The notes beneath the pieces are model-generated. The model worked only from the letters and a program-made list of their open reading frames with translations, did not search any database and was not told where the DNA came from. Below, one piece after another: positions 41,652 through 52,989 of a stretch of DNA of 64,000 nucleotides. The stretch is taken from the NCBI GenBank assembly GCA_019925105.1, contig JAHGAU010000031.1, forward strand, positions 186,001 through 250,000. The letters are read 5' to 3'. Position 1 is the stretch's first letter. Every line of letters starts with the position of its first letter. Source of the DNA: Niebla homalea (Eukaryota > Ascomycota > Lecanoromycetes > Lecanorales > Ramalinaceae). Made by a program: the position numbers and the translations under genes.

Positions 41652-43838
41652 ATGATGAATGAAGGTACGTACGGCGCGAGTGGCGCAATAATCGCTAATA
41701 GACGTGCTCAAGCAGGATCACATGCCAGGCACCCAAAGCGCAAACGCGAGGACGGAGATCAAGGGAATGGGAGATACACGACTCCTAGGAAGACCAATAA
41801 GCCTCGCAGCTGGGAGAATTGTTCCTCTAAAGATGGGCAGGCTCATGACGGTTCACTACTGCATAAATCAACCGAGCAGGAGCAGCTGTTCCAATCTTAC
41901 TCACCAGAATTACAAAGTCTGGTGATTCAGGGCTCCAACCTGAAGGCTCCAAAACAGAGAGAGGATCGAAGAGAAGACATATCGACTTACGGCAAGTCAA
42001 AAGTCACAAATAGCAGGACCAAAATCGTTGCAAATGCTGCTGAAGCACCGTTCAATCCCCCCAAAGGACCAAGGTCCCACCTTGTGCCCAACGGTTCAGC
42101 ACCCCATGCACGGAGAGGGAAGACAGACAGCCACCCAAGGCATCAGATTCCCCACTCGTCTCCAAAGGATATCAATGCGCATTCGGAAAGGACCCACGGT
42201 ACACAGTCTTCTTCTCTCAACAACATCCTCAGGACATCTAATTCTGCGGACGCAATATCCCACAACACACCTTCAAAAGGGTCTGGCAATCGCATAGGGA
42301 AAGCGCCCCTTCAGGGTTGCAAATGTAATCTTCCAAGGTATTTCACCGCGAAACACCACCGACTTCCCAGTCTCAACCACTGGAGAGGAAGTAAGGAAGA
42401 ATTTGTTAATCACGTTCATAACATTGCCAACTGCGAAAGTCACACTTTCGAAGTCAAAGCGGCCTGTCGGCGTTTCATCAAATTGCATGAGGAACAAAGT
42501 TCCGAGGAAAAAGGTGTGCAATTTTTCAGGGCAGTAGACCTCGCGAATGGGTTTTTCTCAAACGGAAATGGTCGTTATGAGGTTCAACGAGGGCGCTCGC
42601 AATCTACTATCGCGCCAGATAGCTTCTACGAGTCAAAACGAAGCGCGAATCGGGGGACAGATAGTCATGGCTCGAAAACAGAGTCCCTCAATATCCCAAG
42701 ACTATCACAACAATGTGGCCCATCAAGCTTTACACCAGAGCGCTCAAACAAAGCCTCGCGAAGTACGTCAATTCACAGAAGGTACCAAACTCCAACCACA
42801 AGTCTCGAGGTGTGCGATAGGCCCGCCAAGGATACTACAGCTTCGAGCATTGAGAGCGACAATTCCTACAAGCACCCAAGTCCACCTTACTCCGAGCAGT
42901 CTTTGAAATGCATCCACCCAACAACTTCCAATACACAAGGCATGTTTGAAGTGGGGGAGGTCGGGGGAGAAAGCGAAGTTCAAGACGTGATCGATTGGGC
43001 TACGAGCTGTCTAAAACGTGAATTAGCTTCCATCCCGAGCCCACAGTCACCGACACGCGATATCAGCCCCTCATACGGAAGCCCCGACACCCACGATAGT
43101 CCTGGAAAGCCCGACTATACGTCACCGAAGAAGTTTGCTTCCCTGCTCTCGGAAAAAGCAAGACGTCATCAGAGCCTCCCGGCCCGTTTTGCCACGCCTG
43201 CACCCCATGCCACCCAGCCGTCAGCGACGCCAGGAGATAGGATAAAGGCGTCCGCAAAAGATCGGATAAAAGTCATCCCAACTCTATCTATTCACGAGAT
43301 GAAGGGTGTGGTAAAAGAGCTGGACCGGCGTCTGACCGCGATTGAGTCCAACAACGACTTCGAGGCAGAGAGGCCTCCTAAGGTCGTTCATTACAGCGCT
43401 CGCCAAGGTTTCAGAGATATGCCCTCGGCTTCCACATCGCGTACCACAATGGACGCCTCCGCTTCAGCTCCTGTAGCTACATCTACCAGCGGCTTCACTC
43501 CTATTAATCGCCCCGTGTCAAGTGCGCAAAATGCAACAGCTAATGCCAAGGCTATGCCGCCGCCTCCGCTACCTCCAAAGCGGAGAGGAAGGTCTATTGC
43601 TGAGCAGAAACTTTCGAAACCGGAGCTATCGGCAGACGTGCCTCAAGATCAACGTCTGGCGGAGGCGGACATCATTGAGCTAGGGCGACGACAATTAGCC
43701 TACAATCGCCACGAGGGAGCTCCGTACGCTTTCAATTACCGTGGTAAACTCCGCAAGGGGTATCGTCACTTACTGACTAAGGTTGGGCATGATGGTAGAA
43801 CTGTGTGGATATCTGAGGAGGTCTCTCGACTGTCCTGA
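41652..43838 (+). CDS. Large disordered, probably nuclear protein of unknown function, about 711-728 aa
   Basis: The frame is open from 41481 (TTG). The first in-frame ATGs are at 41652 and 41655. A 51-bp stretch 41665-41715 has a donor (GTACGT), a gctaat branch-like site and an acceptor (AAGCAG) and is a multiple of three, so it may be an in-frame intron. The protein would be 711 aa if spliced and 728 aa if not. An N-terminal basic run (HPKRKRED) could be a nuclear localisation signal. Most of the protein is Ser/Pro/Thr-rich. Two denser segments stand out. The first, around residues 235-310, includes GCKCNLPRYFTAKHHRLPSL and CRRFIKLHEEQ. The other is the C-terminus (IIELGRRQLAYNRHEGAPYA, FNYRGKLRKGYRHLLTKVG). 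I recognise neither. A regulatory or scaffold role would be a guess. Confidence 0.72.
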   Translation: MMNEGTYGASGAIIANRRAQAGSHARHPKRKREDGDQGNGRYTTPRKTNKPRSWENCSSKDGQAHDGSLLHKSTEQEQLFQSYSPELQSLVIQGSNLKAPKQREDRREDISTYGKSKVTNSRTKIVANAAEAPFNPPKGPRSHLVPNGSAPHARRGKTDSHPRHQIPHSSPKDINAHSERTHGTQSSSLNNILRTSNSADAISHNTPSKGSGNRIGKAPLQGCKCNLPRYFTAKHHRLPSLNHWRGSKEEFVNHVHNIANCESHTFEVKAACRRFIKLHEEQSSEEKGVQFFRAVDLANGFFSNGNGRYEVQRGRSQSTIAPDSFYESKRSANRGTDSHGSKTESLNIPRLSQQCGPSSFTPERSNKASRSTSIHRRYQTPTTSLEVCDRPAKDTTASSIESDNSYKHPSPPYSEQSLKCIHPTTSNTQGMFEVGEVGGESEVQDVIDWATSCLKRELASIPSPQSPTRDISPSYGSPDTHDSPGKPDYTSPKKFASLLSEKARRHQSLPARFATPAPHATQPSATPGDRIKASAKDRIKVIPTLSIHEMKGVVKELDRRLTAIESNNDFEAERPPKVVHYSARQGFRDMPSASTSRTTMDASASAPVATSTSGFTPINRPVSSAQNATANAKAMPPPPLPPKRRGRSIAEQKLSKPELSADVPQDQRLAEADIIELGRRQLAYNRHEGAPYAFNYRGKLRKGYRHLLTKVGHDGRTVWISEEVSRLS

Positions 43839-45400
43839 AGTCTTGCCATTTCCCTACACACCCAAAGTTCTCCAGTCTGCAGACTGGTAGGATGGCGTAT
43901 GAGCATGAAAATATCTTGCTCTCAAGAATACCATAGTCCTTCGACCTGCAACATTCGAAAAGTGCCAACAGAGACCTCGAAACGCCGAATGCTACTTTTA
44001 AAAACCAGAGAACCATGTACTGCAACAGCCAGGTCATTCTCTTCTAGGCTACAGTAGACACTCGCCTTTCGTCGGAAGTTATCATGAGAAGGCGTATTAC
44101 TTTCTTATTCAACAGCCCAACCCTCACATTCTTCTCACGAGTGCAAGCAAAACATGGTCTTTCAGGCTTCCGGTCAGTGTCAGCGTCAGCAATAGAATCA
44201 AATCATCTTCCCTCAGTATCTCATCTCCGCAGCCTACTTACCAGGTGTCGATTATCAACCAAAAATGAATGGTTCTGCAGCATGGCTTTCAGAGTCCATC
44301 ATCAGGAATCTTAACAGCTCTGATCACATTCCTGCGGCAGGTTCTTGTTTCTACTTAAGCGCTTCTTCAGTTTGCTGCATCTTTCAATTCCAACAAAATT
44401 CCTCTAAATAGAGGGGATGCTACGGTTCAGTCATCTCACCACACGGCATCCTTGCCAGTGCGTGACATCTCGGATTCCGGGCTATATTGAAAGAAGAATT
44501 ACAACATTTACCCAAGGCTGGTCCTCAACTACGTTACACTTCATGTCCAGCTTAAATCTTTCAGCAAGTAGCACGAGGTCGCCGAGATGGAAAGACGTTT
44601 CGACCCAGCCAGTACTTTCAAGGAGGATAGGAAAATTCTTCGTGTGGTGTTATTCCTCGGGAAATGCTGGACAAGTCATCATTGTACTATTATCCTCTCT
44701 CAATCTTAGATTTCTCAATATTATTCCCCAGGGTAATCCCAACCTCCCATTCTCCATCTTTCATTTAGTTGCCCGCAATCTCTGCTACACATCCCCGTCA
44801 CACGCAGACAGCTCGGCTACCACCCAACACAACATAAAAAGTAATGACCCACTGACGTCTGCATGAACGCGAAGCCATCACAATGGCACAGCAGTCCCTC
44901 ATGATCCCTACAAATCCCAGACCTATCACTCTTCTTGCAGAGCTCAGATATAACATCCTTCCGTCCAAACTCCTGCATATCAAAAGACGACCAAACTTGA
45001 CGTAAGGTGTTCCATCCTCACTCCAATCCTCCCCTGGACAAACCCCGCATGCCCCCTCCCCCCGTTTTCTTGTCCCGCTGTAGGGGAATCGAGGGCGACC
45101 ACTTTGCCTTACTCGCAAAGCTCGTCCCCATACGATCCGTCCCTGTCCGGCCCCCCCCCCCCAACCCCCCGGGGCCACCGTAAATCTCGTTAGAAACCAA
45201 CACCTCCTGCACATGTGACATCTATCCCCCCCTTCACAAGTCATGACCTCCTGAGCGCCATTCTTACCGCAACTGACCCATTCTACCCTCCTTCCCTTGC
45301 CCCCCCCTTCCCCAATCCCCCAATTGTACTTAATGCCGTGCTCCAACGCTACCCAGTGATCTTTGTTTGTGCAAACAATGTTTGACCCACACCCACACTT

Positions 45401-45432
45401 CAGCGCCCCAGCACCCCAGCACCCCAGCACCC
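45401..45432. repeat. Tandem 8-bp repeat
   Basis: Four consecutive units close to CAGCACCC (the first reads CAGCGCCC), followed by a degenerate copy. Confidence 0.8.
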
Positions 45433-45495
45433 CCAGCATCCCGCGCGCCCTTCACTCAACCATCCATCCATCTTTTTTTAGGGGGGCACGCACAC

Positions 45496-45526
45496 AACCA
45501 ACCAACCAACCAACCAACCAACCAAC
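45496..45526. repeat. AACC tetranucleotide microsatellite
   Basis: Nearly eight uninterrupted AACC units within the low-complexity block. Confidence 0.9.
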
Positions 45527-46839
45527 GATATTTTTGAATGTACACCGCGCCGCGCCAGCTACGGCCCTGCTTACCTTTCGAGGGGATGCGATAAACTGGC
45601 ACATGCGGCAGCGCGTGAGGGAGATTGCTGTCGGGGCGGTGGTGATGCCGGATGCGGTGTGATGTGGGAGACATGGGAAGTGGGGAAGCGGGGGAAAAGT
45701 GATGGGTTTGGCAGGATGGAAGGGATGACCTGAGGGATCGATGGACAAGGTGTGTTGGGGGATAGGGTTAGTGAGTGGAGATGCTGACAGCGTGGTCGGA
45801 TGGGCAGGTGGAGAAGGAGCGGGGGCGGCATCGAGGGAGTTTTGAGATGGGAGGTGTGGATAGGGAGGAGGTGGGACAAGCTGAACCATAGAAAAGACAG
45901 CAAAAGACAGGGGAGGGCGATAATGAAGGATAGGGAGATGTGCGCTTGCTCATGTTCCACCATTCCTAGCTAGGTAATAAGATGAAGCCATCCTGGTAAA
46001 AGACCGAGTTCGGGCCCAGCATATTCCTGCCATATCAAGACGATCAATGCACGGAGAGCTGGAGCAATTTGATGGGGATTCGATTCAGAGTCTTGCATTT
46101 GGATGCATGTAGGGTTTCCACAAGTGCATACTGAAGCAGAAATCAGGTACAGTAGCCAGGCCGACAAGATTACCTGAACATCTAGATGTCGTGTTCGCTC
46201 GCAAAAGAAGAGCGACTTCGCGTCCTTATCCCATTCCACTCCTTCCTCCACTGACCCATTTCTTAGACTTGAAAGTCAAGTTTGACCTTGCGGCAAATTT
46301 CTAATGTGTCTCCAATGGATGCCAAAGAATTCAAAAGACATCAGATGGGCGACCTGCGTTCTATGACAGAATCGAAGTGGAAATCGTATCACTTTTTAAG
46401 GGTAGAGGTGGTTGAGGATCGAGGTCAAGCAGCTGTTGCGAAGAGTGCAACAAGCTACTTATACCCCGTGTTTCAACGGGAATGGGACGATTAATGCACG
46501 CGAAATTGAGATTCTCGTGAATGCCCAATATCTGACTCAAACACTCTGGCCTGACACAGATTCTCCAAAGCTCTGTGGTAAGACAGCAATGAGCGAAAAT
46601 TGCTCAGAGGTGGGATGTGCCAATGACGTTAGTGGGTGCATTGCATGTTGAATTTGGATCGCCAGGTGTTGCTAGGATTGGGCCATGATGCGTCACCAGA
46701 AATTGAAGAACGGGTGCAGAATGTGTCTTGTACGAGTATTTTGGCAGGAAATCCCTTATATTGTCAGGACTCATGATCACCACGTCCTGAGCAAGTTGCA
46801 CCGAGCAGTCGACTATTGACTCTGGCTTTGACGAATACT

Positions 46840-49529
46840 TCACGGGGGCGGGTCTTCGTCTTCGACGCTTTCGGGTGGTTCTCCAATTCCAAACTTTTCC
46901 CGCAAGAATGCCATCACCTGACGATTGCCACCTTTCATGTCATACCTTAAGCCAGTGACTTTCAAGCCCATGAGACCCCGCGCCCTCGAAAGAGCCACAT
47001 AGTCTTGACCACTCTCAAAAGTCTTCGCAAGGTCAATTTCGACCTTGGACAATGTCATCCCTTGGGACTTATGGATGGTCATTGCCCACGCAGGCATCAA
47101 GGGGAGCTGAGTCCTCGACGCCCAGCTACTTGGGGGAGGGTAACCATGGGAGCTGGTGCGGCAGACAGACTTGACCATTCGGGTCATGCCTCCAGGTGCA
47201 TCAGTGTTGAAGCGTATGAGCGGCCATTCCTCAGTTCCTTCCGCTTTCAACTTTTGGAGAAAGCGACGGAAACTTTCAGTCTGATGGGCGGCGTCTTTTC
47301 CTTTGAAGTCGGGCGTCTTGTTAACATCCACTGGGACAAAACCAAGCACCTGACCTATTGTACCGTTCACGAGACCGTTGGGAGGGTCCAAATTAGCCAG
47401 TAGGGCGACCTGCATTCCTTTCCGAAGCTGGAGGCTATCGCTGAGACTGTGCCCGACATAGATCTTTGGTCCGCTGTAGGAGGTGGTCGAAAAGTAATCC
47501 TGGATATAGTCATGCCGACAATTCCATTCATCAAAACAAGCATAAGTGCGAATAGGACCAGATAGCCGAGCGAACTCTTGGTCATTGATGTCTTGGACGT
47601 CCGCCTTTCTCGACGACAATTTCGTTGCCTTTTTAGTATCCGAGGGATGGTTGAGGAGTAAATCTCTATCGGCTTGGGTAAGCACTTGCCCCAATCTGCA
47701 CCTTTGGAGAATATCAACGAATGTGGGGTCGCTCTGGCGGTGGATGGTCTGGAGATGTGCGTAATGGAAGTCGCATTCCTGCCAAGCCGCACTACAAAAT
47801 GCCCACTTCTCTTTATCTTTGAATGTGGCTTTGCATTTTGGACAATCGTATCGTTCTGGGGTGCATTTTGGGGAAGGCTTCATCTCACTACCACAAGCAA
47901 GGCAGTGCTGAAACGGCTTCTGTAATAGATAATTGGGTCAGCCTAGGGACAGACAAAATAACAGGCATGATCTCTGGAAAGAGATACCACAGTGTCAAAC
48001 AGTCGGATGGTGCTGTTGGGCTATTGGATGATTGGACTTAGTGGACTTACTACGGGAGGCAGTTGGCAGAAGTCACCCGTCACCACCAGTTGAACACCCC
48101 CAAAAGGGAGAGAGCGATTCCGAGGATCCCCCTCCTTCACCTCTTCGCCCTCACTGTCACTCTCAGCTTCATTATGTTTGTTGTAGCTTCTGGATGCTCT
48201 CATGATCGCGTCCAGTCGTGCAAAATGATGATTCTCAACCATACTGATCTCGTCGATAACAAGTACGTCGGTTTTGCAAAGTCTTTTGTGCACACGTTTC
48301 TGAAACGTGGCATTGTGCTCCAGTTCTTCTAAGGGTCTCTGCTGAGAGGAGACACTCCATCCTGCGTAGACAAATGAAGTCACTCCACCAATTTGCAGGG
48401 CGGCAATGCCAGTCGGTGCAATGATGTCGACGACCTTGCCTGCTTTCTGCAACTTGCTCTTAAACGCTTTGAGGACAGTAGACTTGCCCGTGCCGGCTGA
48501 TCCCGTGTAAAAGACGTTCTTCCCCGAGAGGATAGTATCCACAAGAGCTTGCTGCTCAGCTGTGAGCTCTGGCTCCATGGGCTTCTCTACAAGGCTGGCG
48601 TCAGTATTGGACAGATGAGAAATGGATGTTACGTCTGCCGTATTTGACTCGGAGGCGTCGAAGAACCGTTCGTTGAGATCGTCGTCGTCGTCGTCTGTCG
48701 CTCCGAGTGGAATGAAGTCCGCTCCTTCGGCCATGTCTCCGGAGGGTTGGTCCTTTCTTTGTTTATTGGCTCGTTTCGCATTCCTTGGTTGCGCCATATC
48801 ACGGGGCTTAGGTTGTGTTAAAGATGCCATCGTGTCGTCTGCGTCGTCTTGTGATGTAGGGTCAGTGGTGTCAGAAAAGCTGTTGCCGGCGTTAACCCGA
48901 GATATGACACTCCGCTTATCATTGACGACTCTGCGGCCCTGGTTATTGTGATTGTCTGTGTCGCTGCTACTCGCATCTTCGCTTTCCGTACCAGGTGTTG
49001 CGTCGCCGCCCCGCGACCAAGGGTAACGCATGTTTCTGACCGGTACCTGATCAATGGAATGTGTTGCACCTTCATCATGCTCATCGTCCAGGCGTGGGAG
49101 CTTTCGTACATGGGTTGATGCGCTGGCCCATGACTGAGGACGAGGCCTTGGTCGGCCTAGGGGCGGCTGTGGTGGGGGGGTTGTGTGATGAATGGGTAGG
49201 GTTTGTGCAGGCCTTGGTGGAGAGACCAGATCTATGATTGCCGCCGTAGGCGCTGGCTGTTTGAATGACAATTCCTGCTTAATGTGTTCTGCGTACGCTT
49301 TGTTGGCGCGGTGCCATCCTCCTTCTCCCTCCGTGTACCCTCTGTGTACGGCTCGTGCATAGCCCTTGATCTGGGCCTCCGCATCTGTCCTGAAAGCTGA
49401 GTAAGCTGTCCAATAGCTCCCAATTGCTACCTGGCTTTTTGTATGAGCTTACCAGCGACTGTACAAGCCCGGCCGACGCCCTTCAAAGACAACGTAAACG
49501 ACCTTTTGCGCCTTCTTCGACTTGGCCAT
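46840..49529 (-). CDS. PIF1-family DNA helicase with RNase H1-like N-terminal module, 831 aa
   Basis: Three exons: 49453-49529 (ATG 49529), 48051-49389 and 46840-47919. The introns are 63 bp (GTAAGC-TTTCAG) and 131 bp (GTAAGT-ATTACAG), and the spliced length is 2496 nt. The N-terminus reads KVVYVVFEGRRPGLYSRW, and exon 2 continues TDAEAQIKGYARAVHRGY. This fits the hybrid-binding (viroplasmin/RNase H1 N-terminal) module pattern Y-V-V-x-x-G-R-x-P-G-[IL]-Y-x-x-W...V-x-G-[FY]. A disordered acidic linker follows. The helicase core starts at about residue 300: Walker A GSAGTGKS, Walker B VIDEIS, GDFCQLPPV, then after the second intron a Cys-rich insert (CLACGSEMK, CPKC). Distal motifs AWAMTIHKSQGMTLSKVEID and YVALSRARG are intact. 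PIF1 enzymes are 5'-3' DNA helicases acting on telomeres, replication forks, R-loops and G-quadruplexes. Nuclear or mitochondrial targeting is not determinable. Confidence 0.87.
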
Positions 49530-50129
49530 GTCCAATGCTAGTCATTAGTGTTTTAGAGAGTCTCAACGCTTAGTACAGTACTACTGTAAATGATGCTGTA
49601 TACTTTGAAATCTCCTGAGAACCTGAGACTGTTAATGAAAACAAAAGCAGAGCGCGACTCCGCGATTTACCCGATCACGTGATTTACTAGAATTAGCGCA
49701 TTATCGTTTCTTTCGGCCTCCCTTGCAATGAAATCTTTTGTCACTCAGTCTCCACGTCAAAATCTATCAATCAGGAAGGTCAATGTAGACTGAAAAGTCA
49801 CGAAAATATGGGATTAGCCTGTGCCTAGCGAAACACCCTCACTCTCTGCCTTTGAATAATCCCGAGCCTCAATTCACAGACGCATCACAGAATGACGTGG
49901 CTTGATCAATTACCGTTTGGAGACTTTAGAGTACTTTTTCATCAGCAACGAGGACATTCATGCCGACTCCTCATTGGGCGCAGAATTTAATGACAACTCA
50001 AGGTGCCAAGGCACAACCATCATATATACGGAGGGTAGTCTCAGCCTGATCCCGAGTTTTCTCGACCTCTGGGGACAACGAAGGTGCCAACTCCTAGCCG
50101 CGTCTGAGAAAGTATCCTGAGCAAGCTAT
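49530..50129. other. Divergent 5' flank of the helicase gene
   Basis: Promoter region of the helicase on one side and the decayed HeLo locus on the other. A short plus frame at 49902-50120 has no motif. Confidence 0.4.
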
Positions 50130-50658
50130 GGAGGTCGTTGGTTCCAGCGTAGGTCTGGCTGGCTTGTTTGAGACCTGCATCAATGTAAATTAGACGATGT
50201 TATCAACCAATTTCAGATTGCACGTAGCCAAATCCAAGATCTCAGTATGCTCTCAACGTGACTCGACAATCAAGAGATATTTCTCTTCGCGTAGGAAGGC
50301 AAGGATTGTTTACCCGAAGGAGACGAGACTGATCACCCTATCGAGCGAACGTCAGCTATTATACAGAGGAGCATCAAGCGCACCTTCGAGCAAATTGTGC
50401 AACTATTTCGAGAAAATCAGCATTTCGCGCACGGTTACGGGCTTGAAATCGATCATTCCACTGCTGCAATTCCGATATTGTCCAGTTCCCAACAATTTTT
50501 GGATGATCATGGCCAAGGTGGAATATGGGGAGCTTATCAACAAATTTTGTTACCTCGTAAATGAGCTTGGGGACCCTATCCAAGGGCACTTGGCTGAGCT
50601 TGCCTTGAAGCTGCTTGAGGACACAGGCAAACCTGATAGCATAGATATCATTTCATAG
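50130..50658 (+). pseudogene. Decayed HeLo (prion-inhibition and propagation) domain
   Basis: ATG at about 50128 opens MEVVGSSVGLAGLFETCIN, a typical start of fungal HeLo domains. The frame then stops. The adjacent frame continues the domain from about 50187 (INQFQIARSQIQDL, then an LDNQ block, then RSIKRTFEQIVQLFRENQ and HGYGLEI) but contains a TGA and a TAG where Arg and Trp are usual. The first frame resumes near 50490 with a segment like the domain's C-terminal helix (ELINKFCYLVNELGDPI) and ends at 50658. Known: HeLo domains are membrane-active modules of fungal incompatibility and NLR-type proteins. Here the gene is clearly broken by frameshifts and stops, and no downstream NACHT, NB-ARC or prion-forming segment was seen. 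Confidence 0.55.
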
Positions 50659-52989
50659 GCAACTACTGACATTCTTGAACAACGACTCTTTGACAGAACT
50701 ACCCCTGCCGTCATTCCAAGCGACCCAACAGACTCGTAGAGTCATTCGCATATTTCACAATCTTAATGTACTCATCCTCCATACTGATCATCACGGCGTG
50801 CGCTAGGGAGGAAGGGATGAAGAAACGCATGATCAAGGACGGCCAATCGCATAGCTAGCAAGATTGATCGAGAACGGCAAGATATATTTTTGGGGGCATT
50901 CCACCTGACTGTGCCCTCTACCGAATTCTCTCTCCACCAATCTGTCTATTGCGGGATCCCCGAAGCAGGTATCAGGTGTCTCCCAACCGCATCTCCACGA
51001 CCGATCCATCATGAAGTCCGCAGCGTCTTCCCTGCGATGCGGGCCCATGGAGCCAAGAATCGTGCAAAAAACAAAAAGGCAGTTCCTCAGGCGTTGCACT
51101 AGACAGGGTTGGCCTGTTGTACCACATCATACACTGATGCTGGTCGACCAACTCGGTCCCGGACTGGGTGGGTCGCGTGGGTTTTCAATCAAACCACGAC
51201 TTGCTGGCCTCTTGATCTGGGAGCATACGGGGACTATGTGGTGCTTCAGGTTGTATAGAGAGCTTGCTTCGAACGGTCAATCGCAGTGTCTTCCGGCCGT
51301 AGCTGTGGGAGCGCTGGGGGCTCAGGCGGCGTTTAAGCTCATGAGGAGAAAAATGAGGGATTTTCACTTCGAACGTGGTGTTTATGGTCCGTAGAAACGG
51401 AAGCATAAAGCGATCTCCGGGTGCATAGGGAGTCGGCTGAGGATACATTGTAGATTGATAATAGCCCGCAGCAATCGCCTCTAAAATTACCCAGTCTTGC
51501 AGTCGAGTCAAGCTTCAGGAAAGCCGCGGTCTCAGTCCAGCATACAGTTCTCCTCTAGTAAAAGTGCAAGGTTACCGGCGACCTCACGTTTCAAGCTTGC
51601 CACAATGCACAACGGGACGTTTGGCAAGCAGCACGACGATTGCCGAGATCATACAGCAAAGAACTCCAGAATGATGTCCATCTCGCTACAACGGTTCGAC
51701 CGTCTCCGGGACCAGGACCGCACTTGTGTTCGTGATCTCAGGAAGGGATATATATTCATCAGCAGACCTGGGTCCAGGGTTGTTCCTTTGCCTGAAAGAG
51801 CTACCTCGATTTGGACCCAACAGATCTGACAACTTAGTTATATGACCCACCTGGGCAGTACTGCTCTTGGCAGGTCGACCACGGCATATTTCGTAGACAG
51901 TGCGCGCAAAGACACCCCTGAAACACCCCTGATACACCAGCAAATCGAATCCCAATACATTGAAACCGGCGTCACAAGCATTTTTCGAGACAAAAAAGCA
52001 GGAGAAAATTCAGCCACAGCCATCGAAATTGAGGATCCACCCAACCACCTATTTACCACAAGCAATCATACATCCCTTTCACGAACGAGATTTCAGCCAG
52101 CTGGCCTTTGGCCCGAGCCGCCAGATCGCTGCAGGACGCGACGTACATGTACGAAACGGGACTGTGCGATGTTTTCATGCAGAAAAAGGGATCCTGTTGC
52201 AAGCACGCCCCTCCCCTAGAAGAGAATATGTACGAACCGAAAAGGTAGCCAAGCCCCTGCCATGGCGAAGAGCCATTTGTATACCTGCTTGGAGCGTCAT
52301 TTCGCCGCCGGCGCCATCGAGTTCCGTGCGAGCGGTTTTCGGTTAAGCAAGCCAAACATGCCGGTCACCACCGCCGCCATCTTATCAAGCTTGGGTGAGC
52401 ATGCACTGGCAATGGGGAGGGCGTTGGCTTCAAGTTCTTGGCTGGGGCGGGAGCGCGCTGCGCGAGGCTTCATGTGGTGTATTGCGGTTGACTCTTTCCT
52501 TCGCGCGAGATCCAGGCTTTCGCGCAAATTGCAGGGACACACTGGACACGTCGCCGAACATTGCAGGCTGAACCAGGCTGATGCTAAGGGGGGCCTGGTA
52601 CATAGCGAGGGTTACGGGGTAGTCCTTTAGACCTTCACCAGCTCTACTGCACGCCATTCCGCAAAGATTAGCTTGGGCGTCTCCTTATCTCCGTGTCACT
52701 TCCAGCTGTGGCACGTTCAAACGGGTCAATGTAACTTCATCACTGTCTAAGCTCGACTGTCTGTATGTTCGAGTATCCGAACGTTTCACCCAATATTGTC
52801 TATGGCCAGCCAGCACGCCCATACGCTGGGGACCGTATTGTGACTCTGACTCTGCCATCACCTGTCAACCTTCCTCATCCTTTGCTAGGGGTCTGCTCTA
52901 GATTCACATAGAAAGCCTCTACGTAGGGTCGCTCCCTCGAGTACTTCATGCGATATACTTCATGTATTCCATCTCCACATAAACGTCAC
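50659..52989. other. Intergenic or unrecognisable decayed sequence
   Basis: About 2.3 kb with many overlapping medium-length frames on both strands (for example plus 51842-52219 and 51960-52346, minus 51185-51511 and 52053-52355). None has recognisable motifs or consistent splice signals. It may hold remnants of an element or gene that I cannot identify. Confidence 0.35.

Larger units (their letters stand above)
43839..46839. other. Intergenic with a strand-skewed low-complexity block
   Basis: No gene is supported. Between about 45,000 and 45,480 the plus strand is C-rich, with C12 at 45151-45162. From about 45,600 to 45,960 it is G-rich. Long minus-strand frames here (44798-45439, 45452-45889, 45571-45963) follow from this composition and look artefactual. 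A 40-codon plus frame at 44883-45005 contains LLAELRYNIL, faintly like the F-box-like first block. Confidence 0.45.

Noticed and set aside
44883..45005. 40-codon frame with LLAELRYNIL, like the F-box-like first block
   Set aside because: Only one short motif, no second block, and a stop soon after. Too weak to call even as a fragment.
44798..45963. Long minus-strand frames (213, 145 and 130 codons)
   Set aside because: Products of the strand-skewed low-complexity block. They are Gly/Trp- or Pro/His-rich, overlap each other in different frames and have no motif.
51842..52630. Overlapping plus-strand frames that looked like a split gene
   Set aside because: Tried as exons of one gene, but no consistent GT-AG joins and no family motif emerged.
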